Positions 1 through 9,603 are shown, counted from the first letter of the stretch. The stretch: 29,413 bases of DNA from Chara braunii (GCA_003427395.1 BFEA01000183.1:773287-802699); one strand, 5' to 3'. The notes: a model not told the origin generated them from the sequence alone. Made by a program: numbers and translations.

Positions 1-1485
1 GGATACGGGTACTGGGCCGAACACAGGCCAAAGGCAGTTGGGCGCATGCAACCAACTCAGGCCCAAGGCCTGTTCTCGAACGTGCTGGGCCTCAGGCTGC
101 CGGGGCCTACTGGAAGCTTCTGGGACTGGACGCAGGCAGGCCACTTCGAAATAGCAAAGGGCCTGCCTCCTGATTCGGCATTCGGGTGCTGGCTGCATGC
201 TGCGCAAGCGCTGCTGCGCTATTTGCTGGCTGGCGCCTACGCTCTCACGGGCGAGCAGGGAAGGAGCACGCAGCCATAGCCGAGCTGTGCTGCTGTAAGC
301 TGGGTGAAGCGCAGGGTGGTCCTTGGGTGCTAGTGGCATCTGTGTGTTGGGGAATGAGGTTGTGAGTGTGGCGAGAGACATACCTGGTGCTGGAAGTGTG
401 CGACATTGGTCGCTATATGCTCGTACTCCGGGAAAGCTGTTGACGTCATCTTTCGGCATCGTAGTGTAGGCTAGATAGGATCTGCCACATGTAGTCTGGG
501 CGCCGAGCGCCAGATAGGATATCAACTCTGGTTCTTCATTGATGGTGATGGGACTATTTCAGCATTGTCAATTATGAACTCTTGGTGTGTTCCTGTTTGG
601 TGAATCTCGTAATGCAATTCTGCTGTTGGTTCGAGGTCACGACTATCTAGACTCATATGCATGATGCTGTTTGATTGCTGAAGTTCGTTATTGCTCATCT
701 TCCTTGCAGCTCCAGCAAATCCCAAAAAATCGTCACACTCCTAAATGAAGAACTGTGATCTGATAATAAGGATCGCCTGCGATGAATGCCGCAAACAGAG
801 TACGCTGATCAGAGCAGATAAGGAAAGTAAAAATTCCCAGACGCCTGAAGAATGGAGGAATAATACCACGCGCCAGCTTGGGACCAACGTCGCGCCGCTA
901 CGATACCTGCAAGATAGAGACACAGGAAAAAAACCTCGTAATGGAACAAGTCCACACGAGGGCTGCTTCTCGACGAACACGGGTATTATCGCCCATATGC
1001 TCAAAACAAGCTGTATGACGACACTCATTACACTTAGCGCAAAATGTGAGGCTTTACTCTCGACGAGGACATAATGTGCCAGATCAAAAAGAAGGTTGCA
1101 CGTATGGAACCAGCATCGCCCTTCTGCCTCGTCCACTCAGGCAATGATGCTATCTATCTCCCTCTCAACTTAAAAAAAGTCCCAGTAGCCTCAAGTCTGA
1201 AAACTACGAAATCATCAGATGGTCATCAACCGACTTCCTCCTTCCTCAGATCGCCCTGCTTGTCCTGAGAACGTATAACGTTACCCTCCTAACCATTCTG
1301 TAATCAAAACTGCCGATGTTGTAGTCCCGACCCCTGTCCTTGGGGCGACGGAGTTCTGTAATTTTTCCGATTGCCGGTGGCAGGGAGTGCCTATATGATT
1401 CGACACTCTGGCCAAAAATATGTATTTTTTATCACTTGTACAAAGATTAAAGCCGTGGTCGGACTTAATAATGCCAAAAAAAAAT

Positions 1486-1493
1486 TATAAATA
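1486..1493 (+). promoter_or_regulatory. TATA box candidate in the LTR-like region (copy A)
   Basis: TATAAATA follows an A-run and lies in an otherwise GC-balanced segment. It fits the Pol II promoter of an LTR, with transcription expected about 30 bases downstream. The same box is at 6108-6115 in copy B. Only the motif and its context support this. Confidence 0.4.
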
Positions 1494-1872
1494 CCAGCCG
1501 GCATAAAATCCACTAGTGTAGTATAACGGTTGGTACCGTACCCGTTAAGAAACGGTTACAAAGGATCTTAATCTCAAGCTCTGGCTTTTAACCAATATAC
1601 TTGTTGAGCCATGTGAGAATGGCTCTGGCCATTCGGCTTTGCATCTTAGTCCGTAGGATCGCGTGAACTGACTGTCTAAGCAGCCTCTTCGGGTACCGGA
1701 GTAGCAGAGCTTCTGTGAAGAACAGCTTGATAATCGGGATGGCTTCATGCTCAAACCGTAGTATTGGAAAGGATACGGTGCGAAGTCCAAAGTATGATTA
1801 GTGCTTTACCCTTGACTGGACCGAAACTCAAGAAGGAATCAAAGATTCATTATCGTTTTGCATTGGGGGGGG

Positions 1873-1877
<5 letters not shown>

Positions 1878-1938
<61 letters not shown>
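1878..1938 (+). repeat. (GA)n microsatellite, copy A
   Basis: About 30 GA dinucleotides follow a run of 11 G. It lies immediately left of the adapter-like 17-mer. The frame through it reads as Arg-Glu repeats and is not a real protein. Confidence 0.95.
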
Positions 1939-1940
<2 letters not shown>

Positions 1941-1955
1941 GTCTCTTATACACAT
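1939..1955. other. Probable Nextera mosaic-end (sequencing adapter) remnant, copy A
   Basis: CTGTCTCTTATACACAT equals the first 17 bases of the 19-base reverse complement of the engineered Tn5 mosaic end used in Nextera and mate-pair libraries; the next two bases differ. To its left is a GA microsatellite. To its right the sequence enters mid-RNase H coding at the Trp codon at 1958. This is what an untrimmed mate-pair junction built into a contig would look like. Confidence 0.85.
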
Positions 1956-3406
1956 GTTGGATCGAAGTCATTGAGCAATACGACTTTGACCCTCAGTATC
2001 TGAAAGGGGAGTACAACAAGGTTGCGGATGCCTTGTCGCGTAGACCTGATTTCTCAGGTGCGATGATTACTGAGTTCGATCTGACGGACAATGTTACTAA
2101 GTCCTTGGTGGAAGCCTATCGCGAGGACCAGTTCATGTCTGAGATCATCCGCAGACTCCAGGCGAAGGACAAGAAGACTTTTGCCGAGTTTGAGTTGGTC
2201 AATGGTCTGTTGTTCCTTGAGAAGGCAGGGAATAAACGATTGTGTGTCCCGAATAGCGAGTCTTTGCGTAGTTTGTTCTTCGGAGAATGTCATGATGCCA
2301 CCAGCCATTTTGGGTACAAGAAGACCGCAGCTAATCTGCTGCAGCAGTTCTGGTGGCCCACGATGATGCGAGACGCCTAGCTGTACGTGGAGACTTGTCA
2401 GGTATGTCAAAGAGGCAAGCCACGTACTCAGGCTCCTCTTGGGCTCTTGAAGCCGCTTCCGATTCCGGAAAGGCCTGGTGAGAGTCTGTCCATGGATTTC
2501 ATGGATACTCTGATCACCAGCAAGAGTGAAATGCGTTATATCTACATCATTGTGGATAGATTTAGTAAGTTTGCTAGATTAATAGCGATGTCGGCAACAA
2601 CTAAAACGGAGTATGTCATTAAGATATTCAAAGAGAATTGGGTTAGAGATTTTGGGTTGCCCAAGTCCATAGTGAGTGATAGGGATGTCCGATTTATCAG
2701 TGAGTTGTGGAAAGCCGCTGCTGCGAAACAGGGGACCCAGTTGCAGATGACTTCTAGGAATCACCCAGAGTCCAATGGCCAAGCCGAGCAACTGAACCGC
2801 GTTGTTCAACACCTGTTGAGGCATTATATCAAGCCTAATCAGGTGGACTGGGATGAGAAGCTTGCTCTCATCGCCAGCTTATACAACAACGTTGTACACA
2901 ACACCACCAGGGTGAGACCAAACAGCTTACTGCTAACTTTCAAGCCTAGACTGCCCTTAGACTTTCTCCTTCCTGAGAATCAGACCACCGCTGCACCAGG
3001 TACCTTAGAGCTTGCTTACCGGTATGAACAGAAGATGGAGCAGGCTGTAGAACAGATGCAGAAGGCACAGGCTGCAATGATAGAGTCCGAAAATAGACAC
3101 CGTCGTCTTTCTACATTTCAGGTTGGGGACAGAGTCTGGGTTAAGTCTTCAGAACTGGGACAGGAGCATGGGATTTCCCGCAAACTCATGCCCCAGTACT
3201 TTGGACCCTGGGAAGTCTTGGACATCGTTGGGACAGATCCGGATGGGCCATCCTATGTTATCCGGATCCCAGGTCATCTCCGAACTTACCCTGTCTTTCA
3301 CGCCTCTAAGCTTGCGCCTTTCAAGGAAACAGATGAGTTTCCTTCTCGTCGCTCAATGCTCCCCCACCCATGGACAGAGAAGTGGACATTGATGACATCG
3401 TGGATC

Positions 3407-3414
3407 ACAGGGAG
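3407..3414. repeat. 8-bp target-site duplication, left
   Basis: ACAGGGAG directly precedes the left terminal inverted repeat and recurs at 4199-4206. Confidence 0.9.
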
Positions 3415-4198
3415 CAAAGGTGGGCAATTTTTTTTTCCCCTCACCCTCGACCCAACACGCCCAATTTTTTTTTTTCCCCATCCACCCGGCCCAAGAATTT
3501 TATTTTTTACTTCTAGACGACCCCACCCACCCAAAATATTTTTTGAAATTTCAGCCCCACGCCCGATCCGCCCGTGACCCGAAAAAAGCCCTCACCCACA
3601 CCCGCCCGCGTCCAACACCTAAATTTTCTTCACCCACACCCACCCGCATCAGCCCGCACCTGCCCATACCAGTCCCTTACACCATCACAATTTCATCGGC
3701 AACATAGCATTGCAACAAAGACATCTGAAATCCTATTATTAAAACAACGGCAACATCAACAATGAGACTCGAACTTCTGTAAGGAAAATATCTCAATATA
3801 TATATATTTTTTTCCAGGGGCACCTGCACTACTGGAGCACGGCGCGTTACTTTATCAGGACCTGGGCAACTGAATCCAGACACTTTTTTCTTTGACTCTC
3901 AACCTCAAGCCCGACGTACTACACAAGAGGGGGGGGTGGGGGGGAGGGGTTGCATAATTTTCGGGTCATCCTGGGTCTATGGGTCGGGTGACCCAGGCCA
4001 AGACATCGCCCGCTTGCTACCCACCCAGCGGGTGACCCAGGTGAAATCTTCACCCGCCCGTCACCCAGAAAGGCATGCTGGCTGTGCCCGCCCATAACCC
4101 ACCCAGGACAGCTCATGTAGACCTAAACCCGACCCATCCCCCTGTGGGTCGGGTGGGAGCAGGTGGGTGCGGCTCTGGGCGCCCAGTGCCCAGCTCTG
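3415..4198. mobile_element. Non-autonomous hAT-like DNA transposon (784 bp) inside gypsy pol
   Basis: The ends are imperfect terminal inverted repeats: CAAAGGTGGGCA at 3415-3426, and at 4187-4198 the complement of CAGAGCTGGGCA (10 of 12 match). Both sides carry the 8-base duplication ACAGGGAG (3407-3414 and 4199-4206), the size typical of hAT transposons. Element plus one duplication is 792 bp, a multiple of three, and the pol frame continues in phase on the other side. Inside are many copies of CCCACCC and GGGTCGGGTG-type motifs near both ends, like the subterminal repeats that hAT transposases bind. I see no transposase, so it is a deletion derivative or MITE. Confidence 0.9.
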
Positions 4199-4206
4199 AC
4201 AGGGAG
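4199..4206. repeat. 8-bp target-site duplication, right
   Basis: ACAGGGAG directly follows the right terminal inverted repeat; it matches 3407-3414 exactly. Confidence 0.9.
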
Positions 4207-4396
4207 CTGCCAGTTCAGAGACCTACAGGCAGGGGACGTCCTCCAAAGCCGAAGCTGCAGTACCGCGTTCGGTTCCGACATCATACTGATCCCAAGGAGG
4301 ACCGCTGGTTCACGAGGGAAGAACTCATGCAGACCGCTCCTCAAGTTGTAGCCCATTATGAGAAATCTTTGCAGAAAGGAAAGCGCCCGATGGTCT

Positions 4397-4409
4397 AAGG
4401 AGGAGGGAA
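4397..4409 (+). promoter_or_regulatory. Polypurine tract
   Basis: A 13-base all-purine run abuts the pol stop codon and precedes a TG dinucleotide. In LTR retrotransposons this tract primes plus-strand DNA synthesis. Position and composition fit; no LTR comparison could be made. Confidence 0.5.
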
Positions 4410-4427
4410 TGCGAGGCTACTGCCTCT

Positions 4428-4901
4428 ATGAGCCCCATTCAGCCCCTTTTCGGGATCCTGTCGGCCGCCCTAAGTGAAGGCAGGCTCGACAAGGCCCCTC
4501 AGGGCCTTATTTCGGCCTCTACGCAACTCAAGGAAATTCAGGCAGTTGTGCAGTGCCAGTTGGTTGAGAGAACCCAGGCCCTGGGCCGCCTGTGTGAATG
4601 TATGGAAAGCAGGCCCTGGGCTGGATACGGGTACTGGGCCGAACATAGGCCAAAGGCAGTTGGGCGCATGCAACCAACTCAGGCCCAAGGCCTGTTCTCG
4701 AACGTGCTGGGCCTCAGGCTGCCGGGGCCTACTGGAAGCTTCTGGGACTGGACGCAGGCAGGCCACTTCGAAATAGCAAAGGGCCTGCCTCCTGATTCGG
4801 CATTCGGGTGCTGGCTGCATGCTGCGCAAGCGCTGCTGCGCTATTTGCTGGCTGGCGCCTACGCTCTCACGGGCGAGCAGGGAAGGAGCACGCAGCCATA
4901 G
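4428..4901 (+). other. Open frame inside the candidate LTR, no recognised product
   Basis: A 157-codon open frame runs from 4428. Its C-terminal 77 codons also occur in copy A at 46-279. I see no domain, motif or signal I recognise, and the composition (many Gln, Leu, Gly) reflects repeated GGCC/CAGGC-rich DNA. It overlaps the region expected to be LTR U3, so it is more likely chance open sequence than a gene. Confidence 0.2.
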
Positions 4902-6107
4902 CCGAGCTGTGCTGCTGTAAGCTGGGTGAAGCGCAGGGTGGTCCTTGGGTGCTAGTGGCATCTGTGTGTTGGGGAATGAGGTTGTGAGTGTGGCGAGAGA
5001 CATACCTGGTGCTGGAAGTGTGCGACATTGGTCGCTATATGCTCGTACTCCGGGAAAGCTGTTGACGTCATCTTTCGGCATCGTAGTGTAGGCTAGATAG
5101 GATCTGCCACATGTAGTCTGGGCGCCGAGCGCCAGATAGGATATCAACTCTGGTTCTTCATTGATGGTGATGGGACTATTTCAGCATTGTCAATTATGAA
5201 CTCTTGGTGTGTTCCTGTTTGGTGAATCTCGTAATGCAATTCTGCTGTTGGTTCGAGGTCACGACTATCTAGACTCATATGCATGATGCTGTTTGATTGC
5301 TGAAGTTCGTTATTGCTCATCTTCCTTGCAGCTCCAGCAAATCCCAAAAAATCGTCACACTCCTAAATGAAGAACTGTGATCTGATAATAAGGATCGCCT
5401 GCGATGAATGCCGCAAACAGAGTACGCTGATCAGAGCAGATAAGGAAAGTAAAAATTCCCAGACGCCTGAAGAATGGAGGAATAATACCACGCGCCAGCT
5501 TGGGACCAACGTCGCGCCGCTACGATACCTGCAAGATAGAGACACAGGAAAAAAACCTCGTAATGGAACAAGTCCACACGAGGGCTGCTTCTCGACGAAC
5601 ACGGGTATTATCGCCCATATGCTCAAAACAAGCTGTATGACGACACTCATTACACTTAGCGCAAAATGTGAGGCTTTACTCTCGACGAGGACATAATGTG
5701 CCAGATCAAAAAGAAGGTTGCACGTATGGAACCAGCATCGCCCTTCTGCCTCGTCCACTCAGGCAATGATGCTATCTATCTCCCTCTCAACTTAAAAAAA
5801 GTCCCAGTAGCCTCAAGTCTGAAAACTACGAAATCATCAGATGGTCATCAACCGACTTCCTCCTTCCTCAGATCGCCCTGCTTGTCCTGAGAACGTATAA
5901 CGTTACCCTCCTAACCATTCTGTAATCAAAACTGCCGATGTTGTAGTCCCGACCCCTGTCCTTGGGGCGACGGAGTTCTGTAATTTTTCCGATTGCCGGT
6001 GGCAGGGAGTGCCTATATGATTCGACACTCTGGCCAAAAATATGTATTTTTTATCACTTGTACAAAGATTAAAGCCGTGGTCGGACTTAATAATGCCAAA
6101 AAAAAAT

Positions 6108-6115
6108 TATAAATA
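6108..6115 (+). promoter_or_regulatory. TATA box candidate in the LTR-like region (copy B)
   Basis: Identical to the box at 1486-1493 and duplicated with the whole unit. Confidence 0.4.
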
Positions 6116-6494
6116 CCAGCCGGCATAAAATCCACTAGTGTAGTATAACGGTTGGTACCGTACCCGTTAAGAAACGGTTACAAAGGATCTTAATCTCAAG
6201 CTCTGGCTTTTAACCAATATACTTGTTGAGCCATGTGAGAATGGCTCTGGCCATTCGGCTTTGCATCTTAGTCCGTAGGATCGCGTGAACTGACTGTCTA
6301 AGCAGCCTCTTCGGGTACCGGAGTAGCAGAGCTTCTGTGAAGAACAGCTTGATAATCGGGATGGCTTCATGCTCAAACCGTAGTATTGGAAAGGATACGG
6401 TGCGAAGTCCAAAGTATGATTAGTGCTTTACCCTTGACTGGACCGAAACTCAAGAAGGAATCAAAGATTCATTATCGTTTTGCATTGGGGGGGG

Positions 6495-6499
<5 letters not shown>

Positions 6500-6560
<61 letters not shown>
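6500..6560 (+). repeat. (GA)n microsatellite, copy B
   Basis: Same length as the tract at 1878-1938. Identical microsatellite length between two copies is unusual for old duplicates and supports a very recent or artificial duplication. Confidence 0.95.
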
Positions 6561-6562
<2 letters not shown>

Positions 6563-6577
6563 GTCTCTTATACACAT
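6561..6577. other. Probable Nextera mosaic-end remnant, copy B
   Basis: The same 17 bases as at 1939-1955, in the same context between the GA tract and the RNase H tail. Confidence 0.85.
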
Positions 6578-6672
6578 GTTGGATCGAAGTCATTGAGCAA
6601 TACGACTTTGACCCTCAGTATCTGAAAGGGGAGTACAACAAGGTTGCGGATGCCTTGTCGCGTAGACCTGAT
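6578..6672 (+). pseudogene. pol: Second copy of the gypsy RNase H tail, cut off at N
   Basis: It repeats 1956-2050 exactly and encodes the end of RNase H (YDFDPQYLKG to DALSRRPD). It stops at the N at 6673, after which no pol sequence follows. Confidence 0.9.
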
Positions 6673-6699
6673 NCCCGTTTCATTTCTTTGCTTCACTTT

Positions 6700-7431
6700 T
6701 TCATCTTTTTTTTCATAGATCATGTTCTCGTTCTTTTTTTTTTTGTTTTTTTTTGCGTTTTTGTTCTTTCTGTTTTACTGGGAAAGGATGACTTTCCTGC
6801 TACCAGTACCTCTAGCCTTGACAAGGCTTGGCATACTAGTAGCCGGACGGTTGGACTCGATAGCTGGGAAATGTACTGGTGATTTAACTTCCATTCCTTT
6901 CTCTGCACACCATGCCGTGGTAGGTACACATGCAGACCTGACAGTTTCACTTCCAAGCTGGTCAGTATGATGTGAATGAACATGCTTACCCAAGTTGTGG
7001 AAAAAGTTGACAGGGTTGATGGTTCTTCCTTCTCCATGTGTTGCATATGTTGACCTGAAGAGTGGAGGCCTTGGAATGCAGGGTGTACCGTGTCCTTGAG
7101 CTGTATTCGGAAATGAGTACTTCCTGTGAGCCTGCCAAGTCCTCCGCTGGGATCCATCCTGTTCTCTGGGCATCAACCCTCCATTGAACCCCTGGGCATG
7201 CCTTACAGTACTGTTGTCCACCTGTTATGACCGTTCACCATCCTTTCTGAGACCGAGACCTCCTTTAAGGCTGTGTTGAGAGTGAGGGTTCTGGATTGTT
7301 CTATCTTGGTAAGTCCCTGCCTTCCATGTTTCCACTCTGAGAAGACTGCAGTCTGTTGTTTCTGCAAGGATTCCAAACGGAATACCCTGGAGTTCTCTGC
7401 ACCCTTGACCCACCATGACCCAACCTGTCAC
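6700..7431 (-). pseudogene. Probable LINE 3' region, ending in an A-rich tail
   Basis: Downstream of the RT C-terminus, minus-strand frames continue from 7431 to 6775 with one in-frame TAA near 7227 but show no domain I recognise. They end next to a stretch (6676-6780) that is strongly T-rich on the plus strand, meaning A-rich on the LINE strand, as expected for a LINE 3' end. This assignment rests on position and composition only. Confidence 0.4.
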
Positions 7432-8079
7432 TTGGGATCTTGAGCCCTCAGGGTGGTGACCTGGTTATTAGGGATGGGTTGGAACAGTTGGGATCTGGGC
7501 TCTTCTGCTCTGTGCAGGCCCCTTAATTTCTCTCTGAGGACTGCGGCTGGCAGCCAGGCCACTGTCTGTTTGTCCACCAGGTGACGCACTTGCCAGATTC
7601 CTCGCTGAAGCCAATTCCTTGCGAAGTTACCCGGTCTGTTAGATACTGAGAAGATGCTGCCATCCATGTGGATGATAGCCGGGTTGTCATATAGGCAAGT
7701 ATTGAGTATTTCCCATTTGGAGGTAGGTGGACAAACGGTATATGGTAAGGGGCGGCTCCAGGCTTTTAGGATTGGTTCCCAGGTGGGTGAGTTAGAGGAT
7801 GTGACAAGTGGGTACAGACGTAGGGCTTGCGAAACTGCTTCTGGGTCCCTAACGTCCCAGTGTTTCGCGAAGACTGTTTGTGCCAGAATCATTCATGGTT
7901 GAATAGTTGCAGCAATGAGTAGTCCTATTGGCCATTTGGCCAACAGTGCATCTTTCTGTTTTTTGGGGTCTAAGATTCCCAGACCCCCGTTGTCCTTTTT
8001 CTCTGTTATCTTCCACCACGCGACTTTGTTGATGCAAGAAGAGACGCAAGAGTCTCCCCTCCACAAATACCATGTGAGA

Positions 8080-8081
<2 letters not shown>

Positions 8082-8112
<31 letters not shown>
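8082..8112 (-). repeat. 31-base poly(A) tract within the LINE frame
   Basis: Plus-strand T31. It encodes a poly-Lys run between RLIQL and GLTWYLWRG of the LINE protein and is absent from normal RT families, so it is an expansion or insertion. Confidence 0.9.
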
Positions 8113-8115
<3 letters not shown>

Positions 8116-8478
8116 TGTATGAGACGTTGTCTAATGAGCTTAGCAGATCCCGGGGGAAGAGCTCTAATGGATAAGGTATACCAGCATTTAGATAGTATTG
8201 CACAGTTAGGTATCATTACTCGTCTGAACAAAGAGAGGAAGGAGCCCCTGGAACGTTTGGAGCAGGCATCCCGGATGTTGTTCTCTAGGGTACTTGTCTG
8301 TTCCTTACTGCAGTCTGCGAAAGAAACCAGGATTCCTAGGCGCCTCTGCGAGTCAGAACTGGTTGTGATTCTGATTCCCGTGTCTAATGTTAGGTCGGCA
8401 CCATCGGTCGTCAGTGCAGTTGACTTGTTCCATCTTATCTTCATTTTGGAGGCTGTCTCATAGAGTGTTAGACATTGT

Positions 8479-8483
8479 CTTAG
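8479..8483. repeat. CTTAG target-site duplication, left
   Basis: CTTAG lies immediately before the left terminus; the matching copy is at 8892-8896. Confidence 0.8.
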
Positions 8484-8891
8484 AGGCTCGCCACACAGGC
8501 TGTCGAGAACCGAGTTTTCGACAGTTTTGCATCGCCACACATACTGTCGACGAAATTCGTTTCAGAATGTTTTCGACATGTGTCAGATTTCTGGTTTCGA
8601 CAGCCCTGTCGAAACTCTCGTTTCCTCCCGCCTTCAGCTCAAGGATGTTCGACAGTGCGCCGCCGACCTTTCGAGACACGCCTCCCATTTCCCATTGTCA
8701 GGGACAAATCCCTGACAGGTGTGCCGTCTTTTGTGACGGTTGCGCGAAAGTTGCTCCAAATTCCCCTCGACAGCCTCGCCTCTCGACAGGCTGTGTGGCG
8801 AAGGGGGGAAAACTGTCGAAGAACGGGCTGTCGAAAATTTCCTGACATCTGTCAAAAATTCTCGACTTTCGACAGCCTGTGTGGCGAGGCC
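8484..8891. mobile_element. 408-bp MITE-like element with TCGACAG motif array
   Basis: The left end AGGCTCGCCACACAGGC and the complement of the right end GGCCTCGCCACACAGGC form inverted repeats of about 23 bp with two mismatches; the core CTCGCCACACAGGCTGTCGA is identical. The sequence CTTAG flanks both sides (8479-8483 and 8892-8896), a 5-bp target duplication. Removing the element rejoins the LINE RT at LMAL/LRQC, confirming insertion. The interior carries many CTGTCGA/TCGACAG copies in both orientations and an additional internal copy of the terminal core near 8778-8800. No transposase is present. The superfamily is not assignable from what I can see. Confidence 0.85.
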
Positions 8892-8896
8892 CTTAG
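8892..8896. repeat. CTTAG target-site duplication, right
   Basis: CTTAG lies immediately after the right terminus. Confidence 0.8.
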
Positions 8897-9141
8897 TGCC
8901 ATGAGGGATGTGAATTCTCCATTACTGTTGAGCAGTCATCCGCCAGCACAGCTACTTTCAGTTCGTACTGAGGTGACACAGACAGGCCCCTGTAATCATG
9001 ATGACTGCGGATCGTGTTGAGGAGTACTTCCATTTGGATAACAAAAAGTGACGGGGCGAGGGGGCTGTCCTGACAAAGGGATCTTGTCACCGTAAAGGAC
9101 TGGGATATGAAGCCATTAATCACTATTTTGCTGTAAGACCC

Positions 9142-9155
9142 TTTTTTTTTTTTTT
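9142..9155 (-). repeat. 14-base poly(A) tract at the LINE left limit
   Basis: Plus-strand T14 at the point where recognisable RT sequence stops. Like the tract at 8082, it is preceded on the plus strand by TGTRAGACC. Confidence 0.8.
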
Positions 9156-9552
9156 AACGAAAACACCCCCAACAGTGTTAGTGGTGCTGATAAGAGCCGA
9201 CACCACTAGCACCTGGGGAGCGGCTCCATCTATTGCGGGGGAGCATCACCTGCTAGAAAACGGGTCCAGCGTCCCATATACAGACTGAATTTGGAGCATG
9301 TTATGATCCTGACCAATTTCGAGATACAGATCCATCAGATAGTACAATGCCGTCCAATTGCAGAAAGAAATGAATGAACTTGAGAAGAGAGAGAGGATTA
9401 GAAGAAGAAGAAGAAGTAAGAAACTTTAAGAAGAAGAAGATGATGTACACCAGCATAGACAAGTGACAAGGCTCTTCTTCTTCGCCAAACAATCTCCTCC
9501 TCCTTATCTCCCCCTTCTCTTATTCATACAAGAAATAATAATACAATGTTGA
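9156..9552. other. Noncoding stretch with imperfect hairpin and (AAG)n
   Basis: No gene seen. An imperfect inverted repeat lies near 9176-9212 (GTTAGTGGTG against CACCACTAGC). An AAG-rich purine run at 9400-9440 is followed by a pyrimidine-rich run at 9470-9520. A TG at 9299 and an ACA near 9544 could bound a short LTR, but no primer-binding site or second copy supports this. Confidence 0.4.
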
Positions 9553-9603
9553 ATGGCTGATCCAGAATCAATGTCCGACTTCCTCTTCGACTGCAGGTAT
9601 CAC

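Larger units (their letters stand above)
1..2050. repeat. Direct repeat copy A of the 4,622-bp unit
   Basis: This stretch recurs at 4623-6672 at a constant offset of 4,622 with no length difference, even through the G11 run and the (GA)n tract. The only difference I noticed is C24 against T4646. It begins inside the candidate LTR, runs through noncoding leader, the GA tract and an adapter-like 17-mer, and ends about 90 bases into gypsy RNase H coding sequence. Near-perfect identity across several unrelated segments, including an artificial-looking join, points to assembly duplication or a very recent tandem copy, not to ordinary paired LTRs. Confidence 0.95.
1958..4398 (+). pseudogene. pol: Ty3/gypsy chromovirus pol, 3' part (RNase H tail, integrase, chromodomain), broken
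   Basis: The reading starts in the RNase H C-terminus (DALSRRPD motif near 2030-2050) without gag, protease or RT, because the sequence is joined here to the GA and adapter tract. The integrase zinc-binding region follows, with His residues in CHDATSH and a Cys pair in TCQVCQ; an in-frame TAG at 2378-2380 falls between them. The catalytic core reads D at 2495-2497, D at 2678-2680 (SDRD) and E at 2786-2788 (NGQAE), with exactly 35 residues between the second D and the E, as in retroviral-type integrases. The GPY/F-like segment (PQYFGPWEVL) and HASKL follow. A one-base frameshift lies near 3359-3366. The frame is then split by a 784-bp hAT-like insert and resumes at 4207 with a chromodomain-like tail (YRVRF, RWFTREEL) ending at TAA 4396-4398. 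It is a dead copy because of the stop, the frameshift and the insertion. Confidence 0.9.
4410..6150 (+). repeat. Candidate 3' LTR of the Ty3/gypsy element; right end unresolved
   Basis: The pol stop codon at 4396-4398 is followed at once by a purine run (4397-4409) and then TG at 4410, the usual polypurine-tract and LTR-start arrangement of Ty3/gypsy elements. A TATA box lies about 1.7 kb downstream at 6108-6115, consistent with a U3 region. I could not place the LTR end or a tRNA primer-binding site, so the right boundary is approximate. The matching 5' LTR would be the left part of copy A, with its first 212 bases lying before the window. Confidence 0.45.
4623..6672. repeat. Direct repeat copy B, ending at a single N
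   Basis: This is the second copy of 1-2050. The identity stops exactly at position 6672, immediately before the ambiguous base at 6673, after which unrelated T-rich sequence begins. The copy therefore ends where the assembly is uncertain. A true 3' LTR would be followed by flanking DNA, but here it is followed by the same leader and pol fragment that follow copy A. Confidence 0.95.
7428..9139 (-). pseudogene. LINE (non-LTR retrotransposon) reverse transcriptase remnant
   Basis: Read on the minus strand, the fragment starts within RT (INGFISQSF, then PLAPSLFVIQMEVLL) and reaches the catalytic LADD motif (codons 8943-8935). A 408-bp insert (8484-8891) interrupts it, and after a frame change the sequence resumes as LRQCLTLYETASKMKI and NKS, the usual LINE continuation. 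The RT thumb and C-terminal part follows (FRRVMIPNCAILSKCWY, LWRG, WWKI, GGLGILDPK, LAKW), then the tail with W-P and NPAI segments to the stop at 7428. A 31-base poly(A) tract is embedded near residue 150 of the middle frame. The endonuclease and start of RT are missing. It is clearly dead. Clade not determined. Confidence 0.8.

Noticed and set aside
745-1136. Opposed open frames (109 and 131 codons), repeated at 5367-5758
   Set aside because: They overlap on opposite strands, show no domain, and lie in the presumed LTR; the repeat is explained by the 4,622-bp duplication.
1680-1715. Possible tRNA primer-binding site near TAGCAGAGC
   Set aside because: It lacks the TGG start and matches no tRNA end convincingly.
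1764-2003. 79-codon frame containing Arg-Glu repeats
   Set aside because: It is a translation of the GA microsatellite and the adapter scar.
3420-4116. Several Pro-, Thr- and His-rich frames on both strands
   Set aside because: They lie wholly inside the hAT-like element and reflect its CCCACCC motifs.
9299-9544. Possible short Copia LTR (TGTTATG to ATACA)
   Set aside because: No second copy, no primer-binding site and no target duplication were found.
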